64,000 nucleotides of DNA from Pyrenula massariospora (taxonomy: Eukaryota > Ascomycota > Eurotiomycetes > Pyrenulales > Pyrenulaceae). A program made the position numbers and the translations under genes. Below the pieces are notes generated by a model. That model saw only the letters and a list, made by a program, of their open reading frames with translations. It was not told where the DNA came from and searched no databases. Shown piece by piece: positions 12,811-23,455 of the stretch (position 1 is the stretch's first letter; the number at the start of each line of letters is the position of its first letter). The stretch lies in assembly GCA_021030905.1 (NCBI GenBank), contig JAGFMI010000004.1, forward strand, positions 1,798,001-1,862,000, written 5' to 3'.

Positions 12811-13843
12811 CTACTTGGCTTTGCCAAAGTGTGTCCCAAGAAACCCCAGGATATAACCGGCAATCTCTTCGAGGTTGGTCTCCAGCGCAAAATGCCCAGC
12901 GTCGATTGGATGTACCTCTGCGTCCGGTAAGTCGCGCTTAAATGCTTCTGCACCAGGGTAAAGGAAACTACGGCCTTATTAGCTTCTTTTTACGCCTTAC
13001 GATTATTCTCATCATGAATAGCTAGACAGCGTACTGAAAAAAAGGCTTAAAATTAACGATACTCACATTGGATCATTTTTACCCCAGACAGCCAGTAAAG
13101 GCACCTGACTCTTCCGAAAGTATTCCTGCCACTGAGGATACAGTGGCGGATTCGTCCGGTAGTCATACAGAAGATCAAGCTGATAGTCATCGTTCCCAGG
13201 ACGATTGTTCATCAGTGACCAGTCCAACCACCATGTAACTGGATCCAGCTTGGAGGGATCCTTGGCACCCGTGGTGTACTGGCTTTTAGTAGTCTCGAGA
13301 GACACAAATGCGCGGACACCGTCGCGGTCACTGACATGAACGTATTAGGATATATGGAAGTTAGAAACGAACGCAGAAGAGTCTTGCTTACGCTTGACTA
13401 CCCGAAGCCCAGTATTTCCTCAAAGGATCCCAGAATGAGCCCAAGCCTTCCGTATACGCGTTGCCGTTTTGACTAATAATCGCCGTCACAGCCTCGGGTC
13501 GTTTTACAGCTATTCTCATGCCGACCGGTGCGCCGTAATCGAATATATACATTGCAAACTTGTCAATTTTCAAAGCATCGATGAAGCCTTCAATGACTTC
13601 CGCCATGTTTGCGAACGTGTGAGGGTACGTCTCAGGGGTTTCGGTAAAGCCAAAGCCCGGGTAGTCTGGTGCAATGACATGGTACGAAGCGGCGAGCAGA
13701 GGAATAAGATTGCGAAACTGATGAGAAGAGCTGGGAAAGCCCATCAACAAAAGAAGGACGGGAGCGGTAGGAGAGCCCGCCGATCGATAGAAGACGGTGT
13801 AGTTGCCGACGGTGGCGTGCTCGATGGCAGGGACGACAGACAT
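12811..13843 (-). CDS. Alpha/beta hydrolase (haloalkane dehalogenase/epoxide hydrolase type)
   Basis: Three exons (13843..13392, 13330..13067, 12967..12811) join in phase to 290 residues, typical for the family. The nucleophile elbow is FDYGAPVG with Asp102 in place of the Ser of lipases, which points to the dehalogenase/epoxide hydrolase branch. The acid is expected in the WGKNDP strand-loop and the catalytic His in DAGHFALE near the C-terminus. The cap region carries WWLDWSL and LDLLYDYRTN. The oxyanion segment that normally reads HGFP is MGFPSSSHQFR here. The substrate cannot be read from sequence; no secretion signal is present. Confidence 0.85.
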
Positions 13844-15050
13844 CCTTAGTGCTTTAGCAACTTTAAAAAAATCAGAGACTGGGAAGTCGGCAATTTTAGT
13901 CCTTTTGATTCAATGCTAGAATGGTGATTGTGATTCACCTGGCCGGGAGTTCGTAGAGGTTTGCTTCTTATATCTTTTTCTAGCCTTGGTCGCGGAGAAG
14001 ATCACCTTCGAAAATCACGCGGGAAGCATCAAGTCAGCGTATCATGCAATGATGACAGATATAAGCGTTGATGCTGGTAAATTGACAGCACTGCAAGTGG
14101 CAGGTGGTTGTGGTGCGTGGCGCATAGATTTTAAATTCTTTGCACACATATCAGGAGCATTTTGCGATGGATTGGTAGGATACATCATGTATATAGCAGG
14201 GCGGAAAGCACGGTGTCGTTATTGGATGTTCATTGTGGTACATGATGCTGGCGGGAGGGGAATGTCTTCGACAAGGCGTAAGAACTTTGGAGATTCAGAT
14301 GCTCAGGCAGGCCACGGCAAAGGGATTAGCTTATGAAGATGCACTAAAACGGAAGAACTAAGCTCGCGTAGCTAAGGTAAGTGCTCAAGAAAGCTGACAG
14401 AGAAAGGGTGAGCGGGGTTTTCCAAGCCACAGCCGTAAGTTCAACAAGACTCCGGTCAAGCCAAGGCACTACAAATGCTTAGAAGGGAGAAAATCCGAGG
14501 CCGTCAATTAAGGTATTGGCGGCAAAAAAGGTCAGGTATTTCGCTTTGGAAACGCAAAGCACTGCGTTGGCTGCAACCAGAACTCTTATTAAATTCCGGT
14601 ACGAGTTGATGTTCACCCAATTTGTGGCAGCTGGCCCAGGTAGCTACCAACATGAGAAGCTTTAGCTCAGCAAAATAGAAAGCTGGAAAAGACCTTGAGA
14701 AGTTCTAGGGCAACGTGAAGAAACAGATTTGGAAACGGTGATTGATGGGGTTTCCTGTCGCCCTGCCGTTGACATGACGAGAGTGGGCATTCCGAAGCAT
14801 GCTAGCGTTGGGGAGAGGGGAAGAGGGGCCGCCCTGTCGGTGAAAATCTCTCCCCAGCGTAACGGTGCTAAGTATTTCTCCGAAGATCATCCGCATTGGC
14901 GGCGTTACCCAAAGTGGAAGTACGATGCAGACGCGGAGACGCGTTCCTTGGGGTGCAGGTCCATCCATCCCCATTTGTCCAATTCATAACATATCAATAT
15001 TAATTCATGCGAGTGATTGTATTCCTAGCTCTTTTTGAGCACTACTGAGG
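13844..15050. other. Divergent intergenic region
   Basis: About 1.2 kb between two divergently oriented genes. A 116-codon plus frame (13986..14336) and an antisense pair near 14705..14989 have no recognisable domain and atypical composition. The region should contain both promoters. No RNA gene or repeat was seen. Confidence 0.5.
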
Positions 15051-17441
15051 ATGCTCTCATCCCCCTCCAAAAGGCGTAAAGTCTCGCACGTAGCTGCCCA
15101 GCCAGTCTCTTCTGACGCGACAAATGAGTCCTCAGTTTTTGGCAGCATCCAAACACAAAAGCCAGCCGTGGACGACACCGGGCAAGACAATCCGACCTTG
15201 GAGACGCAGAGATCGCAACGACGTGCTTCTTTCCAATCACCAACCAAAGCTTCCCTAGCCCGCTTCAATCCCGCCTTAATACCCGCCTCAACACAGAAGA
15301 AAACTCTACGACCTCCAACAAGGGCAACGCCTGCTCCCACCGACCCATCTGGACGAACAACTCGTTCAGCCGGTCGCGAGGATGGGAGGAACCGTCTCAG
15401 CCTGGTCCAGCAAGTGCTTGGGAGAAGACGGACGAGTGGTTTACCGTCAACCACACCTGATACAGAACGCGCGCCGGCGACTCTTGCAGCTACACAAGAG
15501 GTCGGGGATGAGAATCAACTAGGGCAATCCCCAAAAGTGCACAAAGAGTCATTCTCGTCTGCGATTGCGAGGGCTTTCGATGCAATTCCTGCAACCCAGA
15601 CCGTTACATGCGAGCCACTTAGACCCCGACAACCAAGTGGATTATTATCAACAACGAGCAATTCACACGATGTAGCTTTGAAGAGTGACAATACACAGTC
15701 CCAAAATCTACGGTCTCCTCATGGCGGAACTAGCAGTCAGCGGCCTCATTCTCAAACGGGCCGTATGGATGACCATGATGAAGAGGAACTTTTTAACTTT
15801 ATTACAAGTGGAAGCCGTGGTCGCTCGCCAGGAGAAGAGCCAGAGCTACCTCCAACGCCGATGCAGCTTGGCATTTCGTCCGCGTTAAACCGTCCACGGG
15901 GCCTGGATAGCTTGAGTAGCAGCGGTCGCAGGCGAAGATTTCGAAATGCGCCTAGCAACAAGACGAGCCCAACGAAGCAGCAAACACAGAACGTGGAAGT
16001 CACAATCAGCAGTCCGTTGAAAGAAAAATCTCAAGCAGCCTTGCAAAAGAGCAACAAGCATCCTAGAAGCCGTGAAGAGCGGACAGAAGAGCTTCATGAG
16101 GACACCTCACACCTTCAGCAACCTCACAGTAATTTAGACCGGCGGCGACGTGTCACTTCACCTCTCGATACTCAAGCATCAGGCCTTCCAAAACACGACC
16201 ATGAACCTGCTTCTGAGTATTACGAAGCGCAAAATGAAGAAAATCACGAACCAAATTCTGTTGAGCAGCGAAAACTCCTCTCATCCCTTCAATCTCAGCT
16301 AAGACAGCTGCAGTCGGAATTATCGCAATTGGAAGCTTTGGCAGTGGAGTCCGAACAAACTGAAGACGTCACGGAAAGCGCCATGGACCCTCTTGACCCA
16401 GGTTTGTATTCAATCTTGATCACGGAGAATACATCTTGTGATCCTCAATTTGATGAAAACTCTACGTTGCCGCTGAAAGGGCTTGAACAGGAGATTCAGG
16501 AAAGTCTTCGGTCGAGCATTGATACTGGTCCGGATCCTCTGCCTTTCTTAACACTATTCACACCCGGAAACCTGCGACTAAAGACAAAAACGAAATGCGT
16601 CTTCAAGGCGTTCAGAAAACCTACGGAGTCTGTGATTTTACCAAGTAATGCGACTACTGAAGCACACGGTCGAATCCGGCTAGTGTATAGTCTCGAGCTC
16701 AATGCACCGGCTCCATTTCCTACAGACATTTTCGCGTGCAAGCTTGAAATTTTGGTTGATCCAGAAGACCGCGCAGTAGTTTCCATCAAGGTCCTGCAGC
16801 TAGGTCATGGTACGCCTCAACCAAAGATCCAAGGTAGGAAACGAAAGCGCGGCTTGGATAAATCATCGGATCAATCACTACTGAATTCATCACTTGGACA
16901 ATGGGTTGCTCGACGCCTGAGACCAGGGAACCTCCACGAGCGAGATATTGGCGGCCTTGTATGGGGCATTGGGCAGTGGTGGAATGCGAATGTGGAGAGA
17001 GCAAGATGTTTTGCGTCGCTTGTACGACATTTTGCTACCGACGACGCGTCCCAGATAGTGTCAGAACGATCCAAGGAGCCTGATCTTGACTGGCAGGACC
17101 TGTTACCTTACCTTCATCGTGACGGGTTCACCTTTGACATCGATGGGACCGATCCGACGTCTCCATCCAAACATGATACTATACACCTACACTTGAGCTA
17201 CGTACTCAATTTAGATTGGATTAGCGAAATTCAGCCTTGGATTCATATTTCAACGAGTGGAAGCGATCTGAAGACGGAAGCAGGAATTCTGGACGTTTTC
17301 ACGATGCTGATACAGAGGAAGAAGATCGCTAACAATGGCTTGCTTACGCCCGGTCAGGAAACTTGGAGAAAGGCGACAGATGCGGTCTTAGGGATCAGGG
17401 ATTTGTTGACTGGGCGGCAAAGCGGACGACCAGTTCTGTGA
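15051..17441 (+). CDS. Large nuclear protein, possibly inner-kinetochore CENP-O/P (COMA)-like
   Basis: Single exon, 796 residues. The first ~400 residues are disordered, rich in Ser, Arg, Thr and Pro with many SP/TP sites and an early basic SPSKRRKVSH motif that could be nuclear targeting. A short coiled coil (EQRKLLSSLQSQLRQLQSEL, then SQLEALAVESE) follows at about 403-435. The C-terminal ~340 residues look globular, with alternating strands such as GRIRLVYSLELNAPAPFP then CKLEILVD, a helix around HERDIGGLVWGIGQWWNANV, and a final LSYVLNLDWISEIQPWIHIS. A disordered tail, coiled coil and RWD-like pair would fit fungal CENP-O (Mal2) or CENP-P (Fta2). I infer this from architecture and weak resemblance only. 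Confidence 0.5.
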   Translation: MLSSPSKRRKVSHVAAQPVSSDATNESSVFGSIQTQKPAVDDTGQDNPTLETQRSQRRASFQSPTKASLARFNPALIPASTQKKTLRPPTRATPAPTDPSGRTTRSAGREDGRNRLSLVQQVLGRRRTSGLPSTTPDTERAPATLAATQEVGDENQLGQSPKVHKESFSSAIARAFDAIPATQTVTCEPLRPRQPSGLLSTTSNSHDVALKSDNTQSQNLRSPHGGTSSQRPHSQTGRMDDHDEEELFNFITSGSRGRSPGEEPELPPTPMQLGISSALNRPRGLDSLSSSGRRRRFRNAPSNKTSPTKQQTQNVEVTISSPLKEKSQAALQKSNKHPRSREERTEELHEDTSHLQQPHSNLDRRRRVTSPLDTQASGLPKHDHEPASEYYEAQNEENHEPNSVEQRKLLSSLQSQLRQLQSELSQLEALAVESEQTEDVTESAMDPLDPGLYSILITENTSCDPQFDENSTLPLKGLEQEIQESLRSSIDTGPDPLPFLTLFTPGNLRLKTKTKCVFKAFRKPTESVILPSNATTEAHGRIRLVYSLELNAPAPFPTDIFACKLEILVDPEDRAVVSIKVLQLGHGTPQPKIQGRKRKRGLDKSSDQSLLNSSLGQWVARRLRPGNLHERDIGGLVWGIGQWWNANVERARCFASLVRHFATDDASQIVSERSKEPDLDWQDLLPYLHRDGFTFDIDGTDPTSPSKHDTIHLHLSYVLNLDWISEIQPWIHISTSGSDLKTEAGILDVFTMLIQRKKIANNGLLTPGQETWRKATDAVLGIRDLLTGRQSGRPVL

Positions 17442-17932
17442 TGAGGCACGGCTCGCAATGACCATGATGAGATTATTGTATGAGCAGGAGAAACTTGGGT
17501 ATGATGTTGAATATGCTGACTGGATAGTGGTGTGTGTTTCCTGTTCAAGAGAAATGAGCAATATGCTTTCAGCTGACAATGTCATTGTAATTGCAAATAA
17601 TGCTTCTGAACCATGCCAATGCATTGACATATGGTCATTGTCTCGGCATTTTGCAAGTGGCATTATTGACAGTCCTTTTGTGATCCAGAAGGGTAATGGT
17701 GGAACAAAGACGTGGTCACCACCGGACAAGTCATGTTACAAAGATGGCCGATGGCCAAGTCTCTACAAAGTTGTAATACCCTATTATTGCTAGCACTACG
17801 CCGTGGCTCTAGCGTGTTCTGTCGATGGTGGCTCTTGGTAGAGCTCTCATCGAGGACCTATAAAAGCCTTGTAAGCAGTTTCGTCCCATTTCCATCTTCC
17901 ATCACTGTTCGTCGGACGAAATCAACGCCAGC
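17442..17932. promoter_or_regulatory. Upstream region of the small secreted protein, with TATA box
   Basis: Between the putative kinetochore gene and the secreted protein gene. A clear TATAAAA lies at 17859-17865, about 70 bp before the ATG at 17933, inside the phrase CTATAAAAG. Short plus frames at 17458..17793 and 17712..18203 are not supported as genes. Confidence 0.5.
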
Positions 17933-18451
17933 ATGCGTCTACACGCTTTGTGGCAAGCAGTCTTCTGCTTCATCTGCATTCATTCAATTAGCTGCCTCCC
18001 TGGCGGCATTCGCATTAGGCGTCAGCTGGCACCCTCTTCTGGCATCGATTTTACTGTCTCTGCCCCAGCCCCGACACAGGGCACTGCCTACGGAACGCAC
18101 CACACTAGAACAAACCATACACAAACAAGCAGTAATGCCTCTGACACCCCGGAAACGGGAAGGGGACATCCTAGACAACAACCATCGCTACCTGTCACCT
18201 TGACCCATCATCCCTCTCCTGGTCCCACCCCTGTTGATGGCCCGATTCCACTGCCCGCATTTCCGCTGGGTGAGCCCGTTATCATATATCCTGCCCCAGA
18301 CATTCCAATGTCTGATCTAGTCCGTACGACCACAGTCTTCATGGACTTGTCCAGCAAACCCTCTGACACCCCGGCAACGGGAAGGGGATGTACTAAACTT
18401 CCGTGTTCAGAGATTTCTACGGGTGACAGTGAACCTCGCCCTACAACATAG
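17933..18451 (+). CDS. Small secreted protein with duplicated SDTPxTGRG motif
   Basis: Single exon, 172 residues. A signal peptide of about 20 residues (MRLHALWQAVFCFICIHSIS) is followed by IRIRR, a possible Kex2 cleavage site. The mature part is low in complexity, rich in Pro, Thr and Ser, with few cysteines. Two copies of the nonapeptide SDTP[E/A]TGRG occur, about 74 residues apart, each encoded by an almost identical ~30-nt block (near 18140 and 18362), evidence of internal duplication. A strong TATA box lies upstream. No known domain. The frame reads past the TAG stop for a further 27 Ser/Thr-rich codons to a second TAG. It may be a secreted effector-like or peptide-precursor protein. Confidence 0.55.
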   Translation: MRLHALWQAVFCFICIHSISCLPGGIRIRRQLAPSSGIDFTVSAPAPTQGTAYGTHHTRTNHTQTSSNASDTPETGRGHPRQQPSLPVTLTHHPSPGPTPVDGPIPLPAFPLGEPVIIYPAPDIPMSDLVRTTTVFMDLSSKPSDTPATGRGCTKLPCSEISTGDSEPRPTT

Positions 18452-18891
18452 TCATCATCTGGCCAAAGATCCACCGTAACCACCGTCACCTCAATCACGT
18501 CAACCAGCAGTGGTCACAGTAGTCGTAGCGCATAGGACCAACGGAAATTAGAAATTGAGTTTTAATGTTTCGATTGGCCGCCATGAGAGTCCCCTTTGTA
18601 ATGCAAAATGATTTCTCTAATTGATGAAAATATTCTTAAAATTTATTCGTTCATGGTGTATTTATTCGCTGTCTTTTTGTGTAGAGTCATTTCTAAGACC
18701 CCGCGGGGAAGTAACTTACCCCGCTACATCCCACTTGGGGCGTGGAGAAAACGTGGGGTAAGGGACGCGGCTTGGCGGCGTGAGAACAGCGAAGCTGTGT
18801 CGGCCGCTACGTAGACACACACCTTCAGCCGCAACTTCACAACACTATCACCACAAAGTTATAGCAACAATAGAACAGAACAGCCTTCAAG
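18452..18891. other. Intergenic stretch and promoter of the DJ-1-like gene
   Basis: Contains the Ser/Thr-rich read-through frame (to 18534), an AT-rich stretch near 18600-18690, and the presumed promoter and 5' UTR of the gene starting at 18892 (leader ending CCTTCAAG before the ATG). No other feature. Confidence 0.4.
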
Positions 18892-19813
18892 ATGAGTGCG
18901 ATTGCAGAGGGCAATGCCAACAACCAGCCCATCCAGGTTCTCTTTACCCTTCACGCGGGCGTTGACACCCTAGATTTCTGTGGCCCGCTCGAAATCCTGA
19001 CTGAAGCCTCGAACGAGAAGAATGCCTGTACGTTTCTCTCTCCGTGGCCTTCCAAATATTCAATTGACCCAGTCCACAGCACAGAAGGCTTTCCAATGCC
19101 ATTTCGCGGCTGCCAAACCCGCCGTAGTCACCTCCCAAGGCGCTACCTTCAAAGCAGACATGGATTTCGAAGATGCTGAAGACCGTCTCGACGAATTTGA
19201 CATTCTCGTCGTTCCCGGTGGCAGTCACCTCTCTGTTCTCGCAGAAAATTCCGAACCTCTCGGGCTGATCAAAGCCTTCACGGAGCTCCAGAAAAAAGAT
19301 CCGAGCAAGGAGCGTACTCTCTTTTCTGTGTCCACGGGATCACTCTTCCTTGCCCACCTTGGGGTCCTGCAAGGCCTAGCTGCGACTACTCACCCCGATT
19401 ACTATACAAAAATGGAGAATTTGTGCAAAGAGGCCGCTGCTCGGGATGCGCTGCAGCGCACAGACGTCATGGAGGAGAGGTATGTGGTGAACAATGCAAG
19501 ATTTGACCTTGGGGAAAACCTAGACGAAAATCCGTTCATCCTTGATAGGAAACCTGACGCGAGAAGGAAGTCAGTTGCCAGGAAGGGCAGTGATGCATGG
19601 AAGTTGTCAAGAAGGAGGGAATCATTGGTCAGACGAGGAACTCTACCCCTCGGTGGTCTGAGGGTCATCACCAGCGGTGGCATCACTGCAGGAATGGATG
19701 CAGCGTTGTACTTGGTTGCGGCACTCGTTTCCTACGAGACGGCGCTTGAGGTGGCCCGGGTTTTGCAATATACTTGGAGCAAAGGCGTCACGGTTGAGGG
19801 TATTGATGTCTAA
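18892..19813 (+). CDS. DJ-1/PfpI family protein lacking the nucleophilic cysteine
   Basis: Two exons (18892..19027 and 19080..19813) join in phase to 289 residues. Family features are the N-terminal strand IQVLFTLHAGVDTLDFCGPL, the FDILVVPGG strand-turn, the elbow LFSVSTGSLFLAHLGVLQGL, ATTHPDY, and a C-terminal ITSGGITAGMDAALYLVAAL. In most family members the elbow reads VCTG, with Cys as reactive residue; here the codon is TCC, giving Ser130. An insertion of about 60 mostly basic residues (around RRKSVARKGSDAWKLSRRRE) separates the elbow from the final strand. Without the cysteine, glyoxalase or protease activity is doubtful. It could be a regulatory or binding protein, or use Ser instead. 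Confidence 0.8.
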
Positions 19814-20263
19814 ATGCAGTCAGTGGAAGACTGCGTCAAAAGTGTCCCCTCAGCTAGAGTGAGAAATGTTCAATCAAGGGTCAAGGTAGGATATTTGGCT
19901 ACGTGAGCAACGAAAAACTAAATGAAAACGAACTCCAATAAAGAGTTCTTGAACGATTATGCTGAATTCATCGCTTTCACATTAGCAGAATTTTTATTTT
20001 TAAGTAGACATGAGTTCAATAAGTTCCCAGTAGAGATAGGCACCGCTATCACGCGAGGACGCGCCTCGCGTTTCCATGGTGAATAGCGCTAGGCCCCAAC
20101 CGGCGATATTATAGAGCAAATCTACGGGATCAATTGAAGCTTTCACCGTCGCCAGACGGCATGGAACCGACCATACGATGGCATCGTTGCTTTCCCTTCG
20201 CTTTGATTTTCGCATCGTTGTTTGATATTGCCTTTCTGAACCCCACCTTGACCATGTTGCAGT
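19814..20263. other. Intergenic stretch
   Basis: Holds the 3' UTR of the DJ-1-like gene and the promoter of the LRR gene. Only short antisense frames cross it. No feature identified. Confidence 0.4.
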
Positions 20264-22801
20264 ATGGATAAGGAACCGCTTGGTATAAGGCAGGGATCAC
20301 GGTCCGGAACAGGCATTCCCCGTCCATCAAGGCTCCCGGCATCGCGGGCGAGTATCAATGCGCTGCATGCCGATCGAGACGCACCTGTAATTGGCATCAA
20401 TTCAACTCGTGCCCTAAAGCCGACTGCGTCCTCTCAGGCAAGGCAAATCTCTCCAGGAAAAAGCTTCGCCAACGGTACAACGACACACCAAACTCGAGAT
20501 GCTTTAGGCAGTCAATCCACAAGTACTAATCTGTTACTCGAAGAGTCCCAATCCCCAGCTGTCGCGCTCCAAGGTTCTATCCTCGAGAATTCAAGTAACC
20601 TCTCAGACCCTCTTGAAAGTAATACAGTAGGAGGGGATGAAGTAGATACACGCTCGAGGTCAGACATTCCTATCAAGCGAAGACCGCGCCCATCGCTCTC
20701 GGATCGAACCATCCAAACACTTTCTCAGATATCTTACTCGCCTTCCCCCGCCAAACGAAGATCTGGATTTTTCACGACTGACAGTCCCGTGCGCAATGTT
20801 CCGAGGCCGGCATCTGCTATGAGCACTTTCCGAAGCACTATCGGACCTGAGAGACTTTCATCACCTTCCAAAAAGGCGGCAATCCCGCCTCTTCCATCTA
20901 TACCCAAAGCCCACCAAAGTTCCCAAAAGGAAAGTACCTTGGATAAACATCAAGTCAGAAGCGTGCCTCGACCTCCGGTATCAACGACATCTTCTGCAAA
21001 GCCTAAAAGTGCCACTGTTCGATCTCCCAGCAAAATCTCTTCCTCGAACACCTTAAGAGCCAGACCAGCCGAAGCTACTAGTGGTCCACGCTATCCGGCA
21101 CGGAAAATAGGCAGTAAGACAATCTCGACAAGCCCTACCCGAAAGACGCCATCTCTTGCCTCAGCTTTTCAGCCGCCAAGTCAGGACGAGATGGACAAAG
21201 CTACTTCTAATATTGGAAGACTTAAACTGAGCAGTGGCAGAACAGCTAGCCGAGGCCGTGACGTCTCCAACCAGTCTACATCTACTGCAGGCTCGACCAT
21301 ACCATCTAGATCGAATGCATCTTCAAGAGCTTCGATTCGGTCACCTAAATCGCCAGCTACCGATGTCGAGCAATCCGACATCAAATCTTCTCCAGGTTCT
21401 AAATCTTCCAGCACTTTGAGGGCGACTATTGCGAAAGCAAAAGCTGAGGCAGCTAAGAAGAAGCGGACCAGTGATCAGCCACAGAAAGCCCTTGGAGGTG
21501 ATCTAGGTTTCGAGGATGTTTCAGACCCATTCAACCAAACCCCCAAGAAAGGCGCGAGCAAAGGTCTATTGCGCAAGCGCATCGAGGCCGGCAGAACCAC
21601 TGGAATTCTCAACATTGCGGCCATGGATATTCTAGAGATCCCAGACGAAGTAGTAAACATGTATGAATTTGATCCAGACGCAGTGGGGAGCAGCTGGGCT
21701 GAGAGTGTCGACCTCGTGAAGTTCATCGGCGCCGACAATAAGTTAGAGTACCTTCGCGAGGATGTTTTCCCCGAGGTTGATGTCAGTGCCGCCAGTGAAG
21801 ACCACAATCTTCAATTTCGGGGTTTGGAGGTCCTCGACATACGTGGCAATATTCTCAAGTCACTGCCGCCTGGAGTAGCTAGGCTTGATAGATTAGCCGT
21901 GTTGAACCTCTCTCATAACCAGCTTGGCATGTCTTGTCTCGAAGTCATTTGCGGTCTCGAGAATCTTCGGGAGCTGAATCTATCAAACAATCAACTCAGC
22001 GGCCCTTTGGCCAGCAGTATTGGAGTGTTATCCGGCCTACGCTCTCTCGACTTACGCGGCAATGAGATCACGGAACTGGAAAACCTTGAATCTCTTAGGG
22101 AACTCAAGCTGCTAAACGTTTCAACCAACAAGCTCAAGCACCTTCCCTTCGAAAGCCTCGCTGGCCTTCCTCTCATCGAGCTCACGGCGTCGAAAAATTC
22201 CCTCTCCGACTCCCTCATCCCTTCAAACATCTCCTCCCTTCCGACCCTCCAAACCCTCGACGTCTCCATGAACGCTCTCACCTCGATCTCAGACCTCGAA
22301 TCATTCTCATTCCTCGCCCTCCGCACCCTCGATGTCTCAGGGAACCGCATCACACATCTACCCAATATTTCAACCTGGACAAAACTCCAATCCCTAAACG
22401 TAGCCCAGAACTCCCTCCCGAGTATCCCACAGGGATTCACAAGCCTTGAAAACGTCAGTAATGCCAACTTCTCCTCAAACGACATCACACGGCTGGATGA
22501 GAAGATGGCGACAATGAAGAATCTGAAGAACGTCAACGTCCAGGGGAACCCGCTGAGGGACCGCAAGTTCTTCACGCTGGGGTGGGAGGGGATCAAGAAG
22601 GAGTTGCTGAAGAGGCTTGAGATGGGGATCGAGAGTGAGACGCAAAATGCGAGCGTTAACCTGAGAGGCGGGGCTGGGGAGGCAGCTGGAAACAAGGGCG
22701 ATGAGGGAGTGGAGGTGTCAACGGCACCGCGAGCGACTACACCGCCGACGAGGACGAGGAGGCCGGAACCGCAGATGCCGGCTTGGCTGTATGGGGATTG
22801 A
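20264..22801 (+). CDS. Leucine-rich repeat protein, LRRC40-like
   Basis: Single exon, 845 residues. The first ~400 residues are disordered and rich in Ser, Arg, Pro and Lys, with many SP/TP phosphorylation-type sites. A basic helix (LRATIAKAKAEAAKKKR) precedes the block GLLRKRIEAGRTTGILNIAA followed by MDILEIPDEV, which resembles the start of LRRC40-type repeats. About ten leucine-rich repeats of 22-24 residues follow (for example LEVLDIRGNILKSLPPGVAR, LAVLNLSHNQL, LRELNLSNNQL, LRSLDLRGNEI, LRTLDVSGNRITHLP). A cap segment (LKNVNVQGNPLRDRKFFTLG) closes the domain before a Pro/Arg-rich tail. It is likely a cytosolic scaffold; partner proteins are not evident. Confidence 0.8.
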   Translation: MDKEPLGIRQGSRSGTGIPRPSRLPASRASINALHADRDAPVIGINSTRALKPTASSQARQISPGKSFANGTTTHQTRDALGSQSTSTNLLLEESQSPAVALQGSILENSSNLSDPLESNTVGGDEVDTRSRSDIPIKRRPRPSLSDRTIQTLSQISYSPSPAKRRSGFFTTDSPVRNVPRPASAMSTFRSTIGPERLSSPSKKAAIPPLPSIPKAHQSSQKESTLDKHQVRSVPRPPVSTTSSAKPKSATVRSPSKISSSNTLRARPAEATSGPRYPARKIGSKTISTSPTRKTPSLASAFQPPSQDEMDKATSNIGRLKLSSGRTASRGRDVSNQSTSTAGSTIPSRSNASSRASIRSPKSPATDVEQSDIKSSPGSKSSSTLRATIAKAKAEAAKKKRTSDQPQKALGGDLGFEDVSDPFNQTPKKGASKGLLRKRIEAGRTTGILNIAAMDILEIPDEVVNMYEFDPDAVGSSWAESVDLVKFIGADNKLEYLREDVFPEVDVSAASEDHNLQFRGLEVLDIRGNILKSLPPGVARLDRLAVLNLSHNQLGMSCLEVICGLENLRELNLSNNQLSGPLASSIGVLSGLRSLDLRGNEITELENLESLRELKLLNVSTNKLKHLPFESLAGLPLIELTASKNSLSDSLIPSNISSLPTLQTLDVSMNALTSISDLESFSFLALRTLDVSGNRITHLPNISTWTKLQSLNVAQNSLPSIPQGFTSLENVSNANFSSNDITRLDEKMATMKNLKNVNVQGNPLRDRKFFTLGWEGIKKELLKRLEMGIESETQNASVNLRGGAGEAAGNKGDEGVEVSTAPRATTPPTRTRRPEPQMPAWLYGD

Positions 22802-23455
22802 GATGTTCTTCTTGACTTGGCGGAAGACGGAGGGGTGGGATCTGCTGGGGTGGGATACGGCAGCTTTTGCGGGACAACGACGCTGTTTCCCGGCTTCACA
22901 TATGCAGGTGGAATGCGAGTTCAGGTTTGGGTAGGGTTTTCGGTCCTGTATATCAATAAAAGAGGCGCAGAAAAGACAAATCCAGCTGCTGTCTGGGAAC
23001 GGAAGGGAAGTCGAGAAATGGCGCCATGTTCTCCGCGCTCTGTTCTCCGCGCTCTGGTTCGTACGAAAAGTGTGCTAGGTCTGGGTCGCAGCCACACCTC
23101 GTCTCTAACTAGCTTCGACGACGAGATGTTTGGATGGGAACCCATACACATGATTATGACATTGTGGCTGAGCTCGTCATTGCTCCCATAAGAAGATGAT
23201 TGCGATGACAAGTTTGTAAGTTCGATAGGCTGATGCACGGATGTACATACATACATAGTCACATTCAGCCGTTCAAGTCATCCACACGTCTCGTTTTCAC
23301 ACGTCTAATCCAAGGACACTACTTCCTCATCATCTCCAGCGACCCAAGCCAAAATGCCATCTCGTGACCATCTCCCTCAAAAGACCACCGCATATCATCA
23401 TTCCCATAGACATCGTATATCTTCCTCGCCACAGATCCTTCAAACCACCACCTAC
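22802..23455. other. Convergent intergenic region
   Basis: About 650 bp between the convergent ends of the LRR gene and the TopBP1/Dpb11 homologue. A plus frame (22817..23191) overlaps the 3' region without any domain. It contains 3' UTRs and a short tandem repeat of TACA near 23244-23256. Confidence 0.4.
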
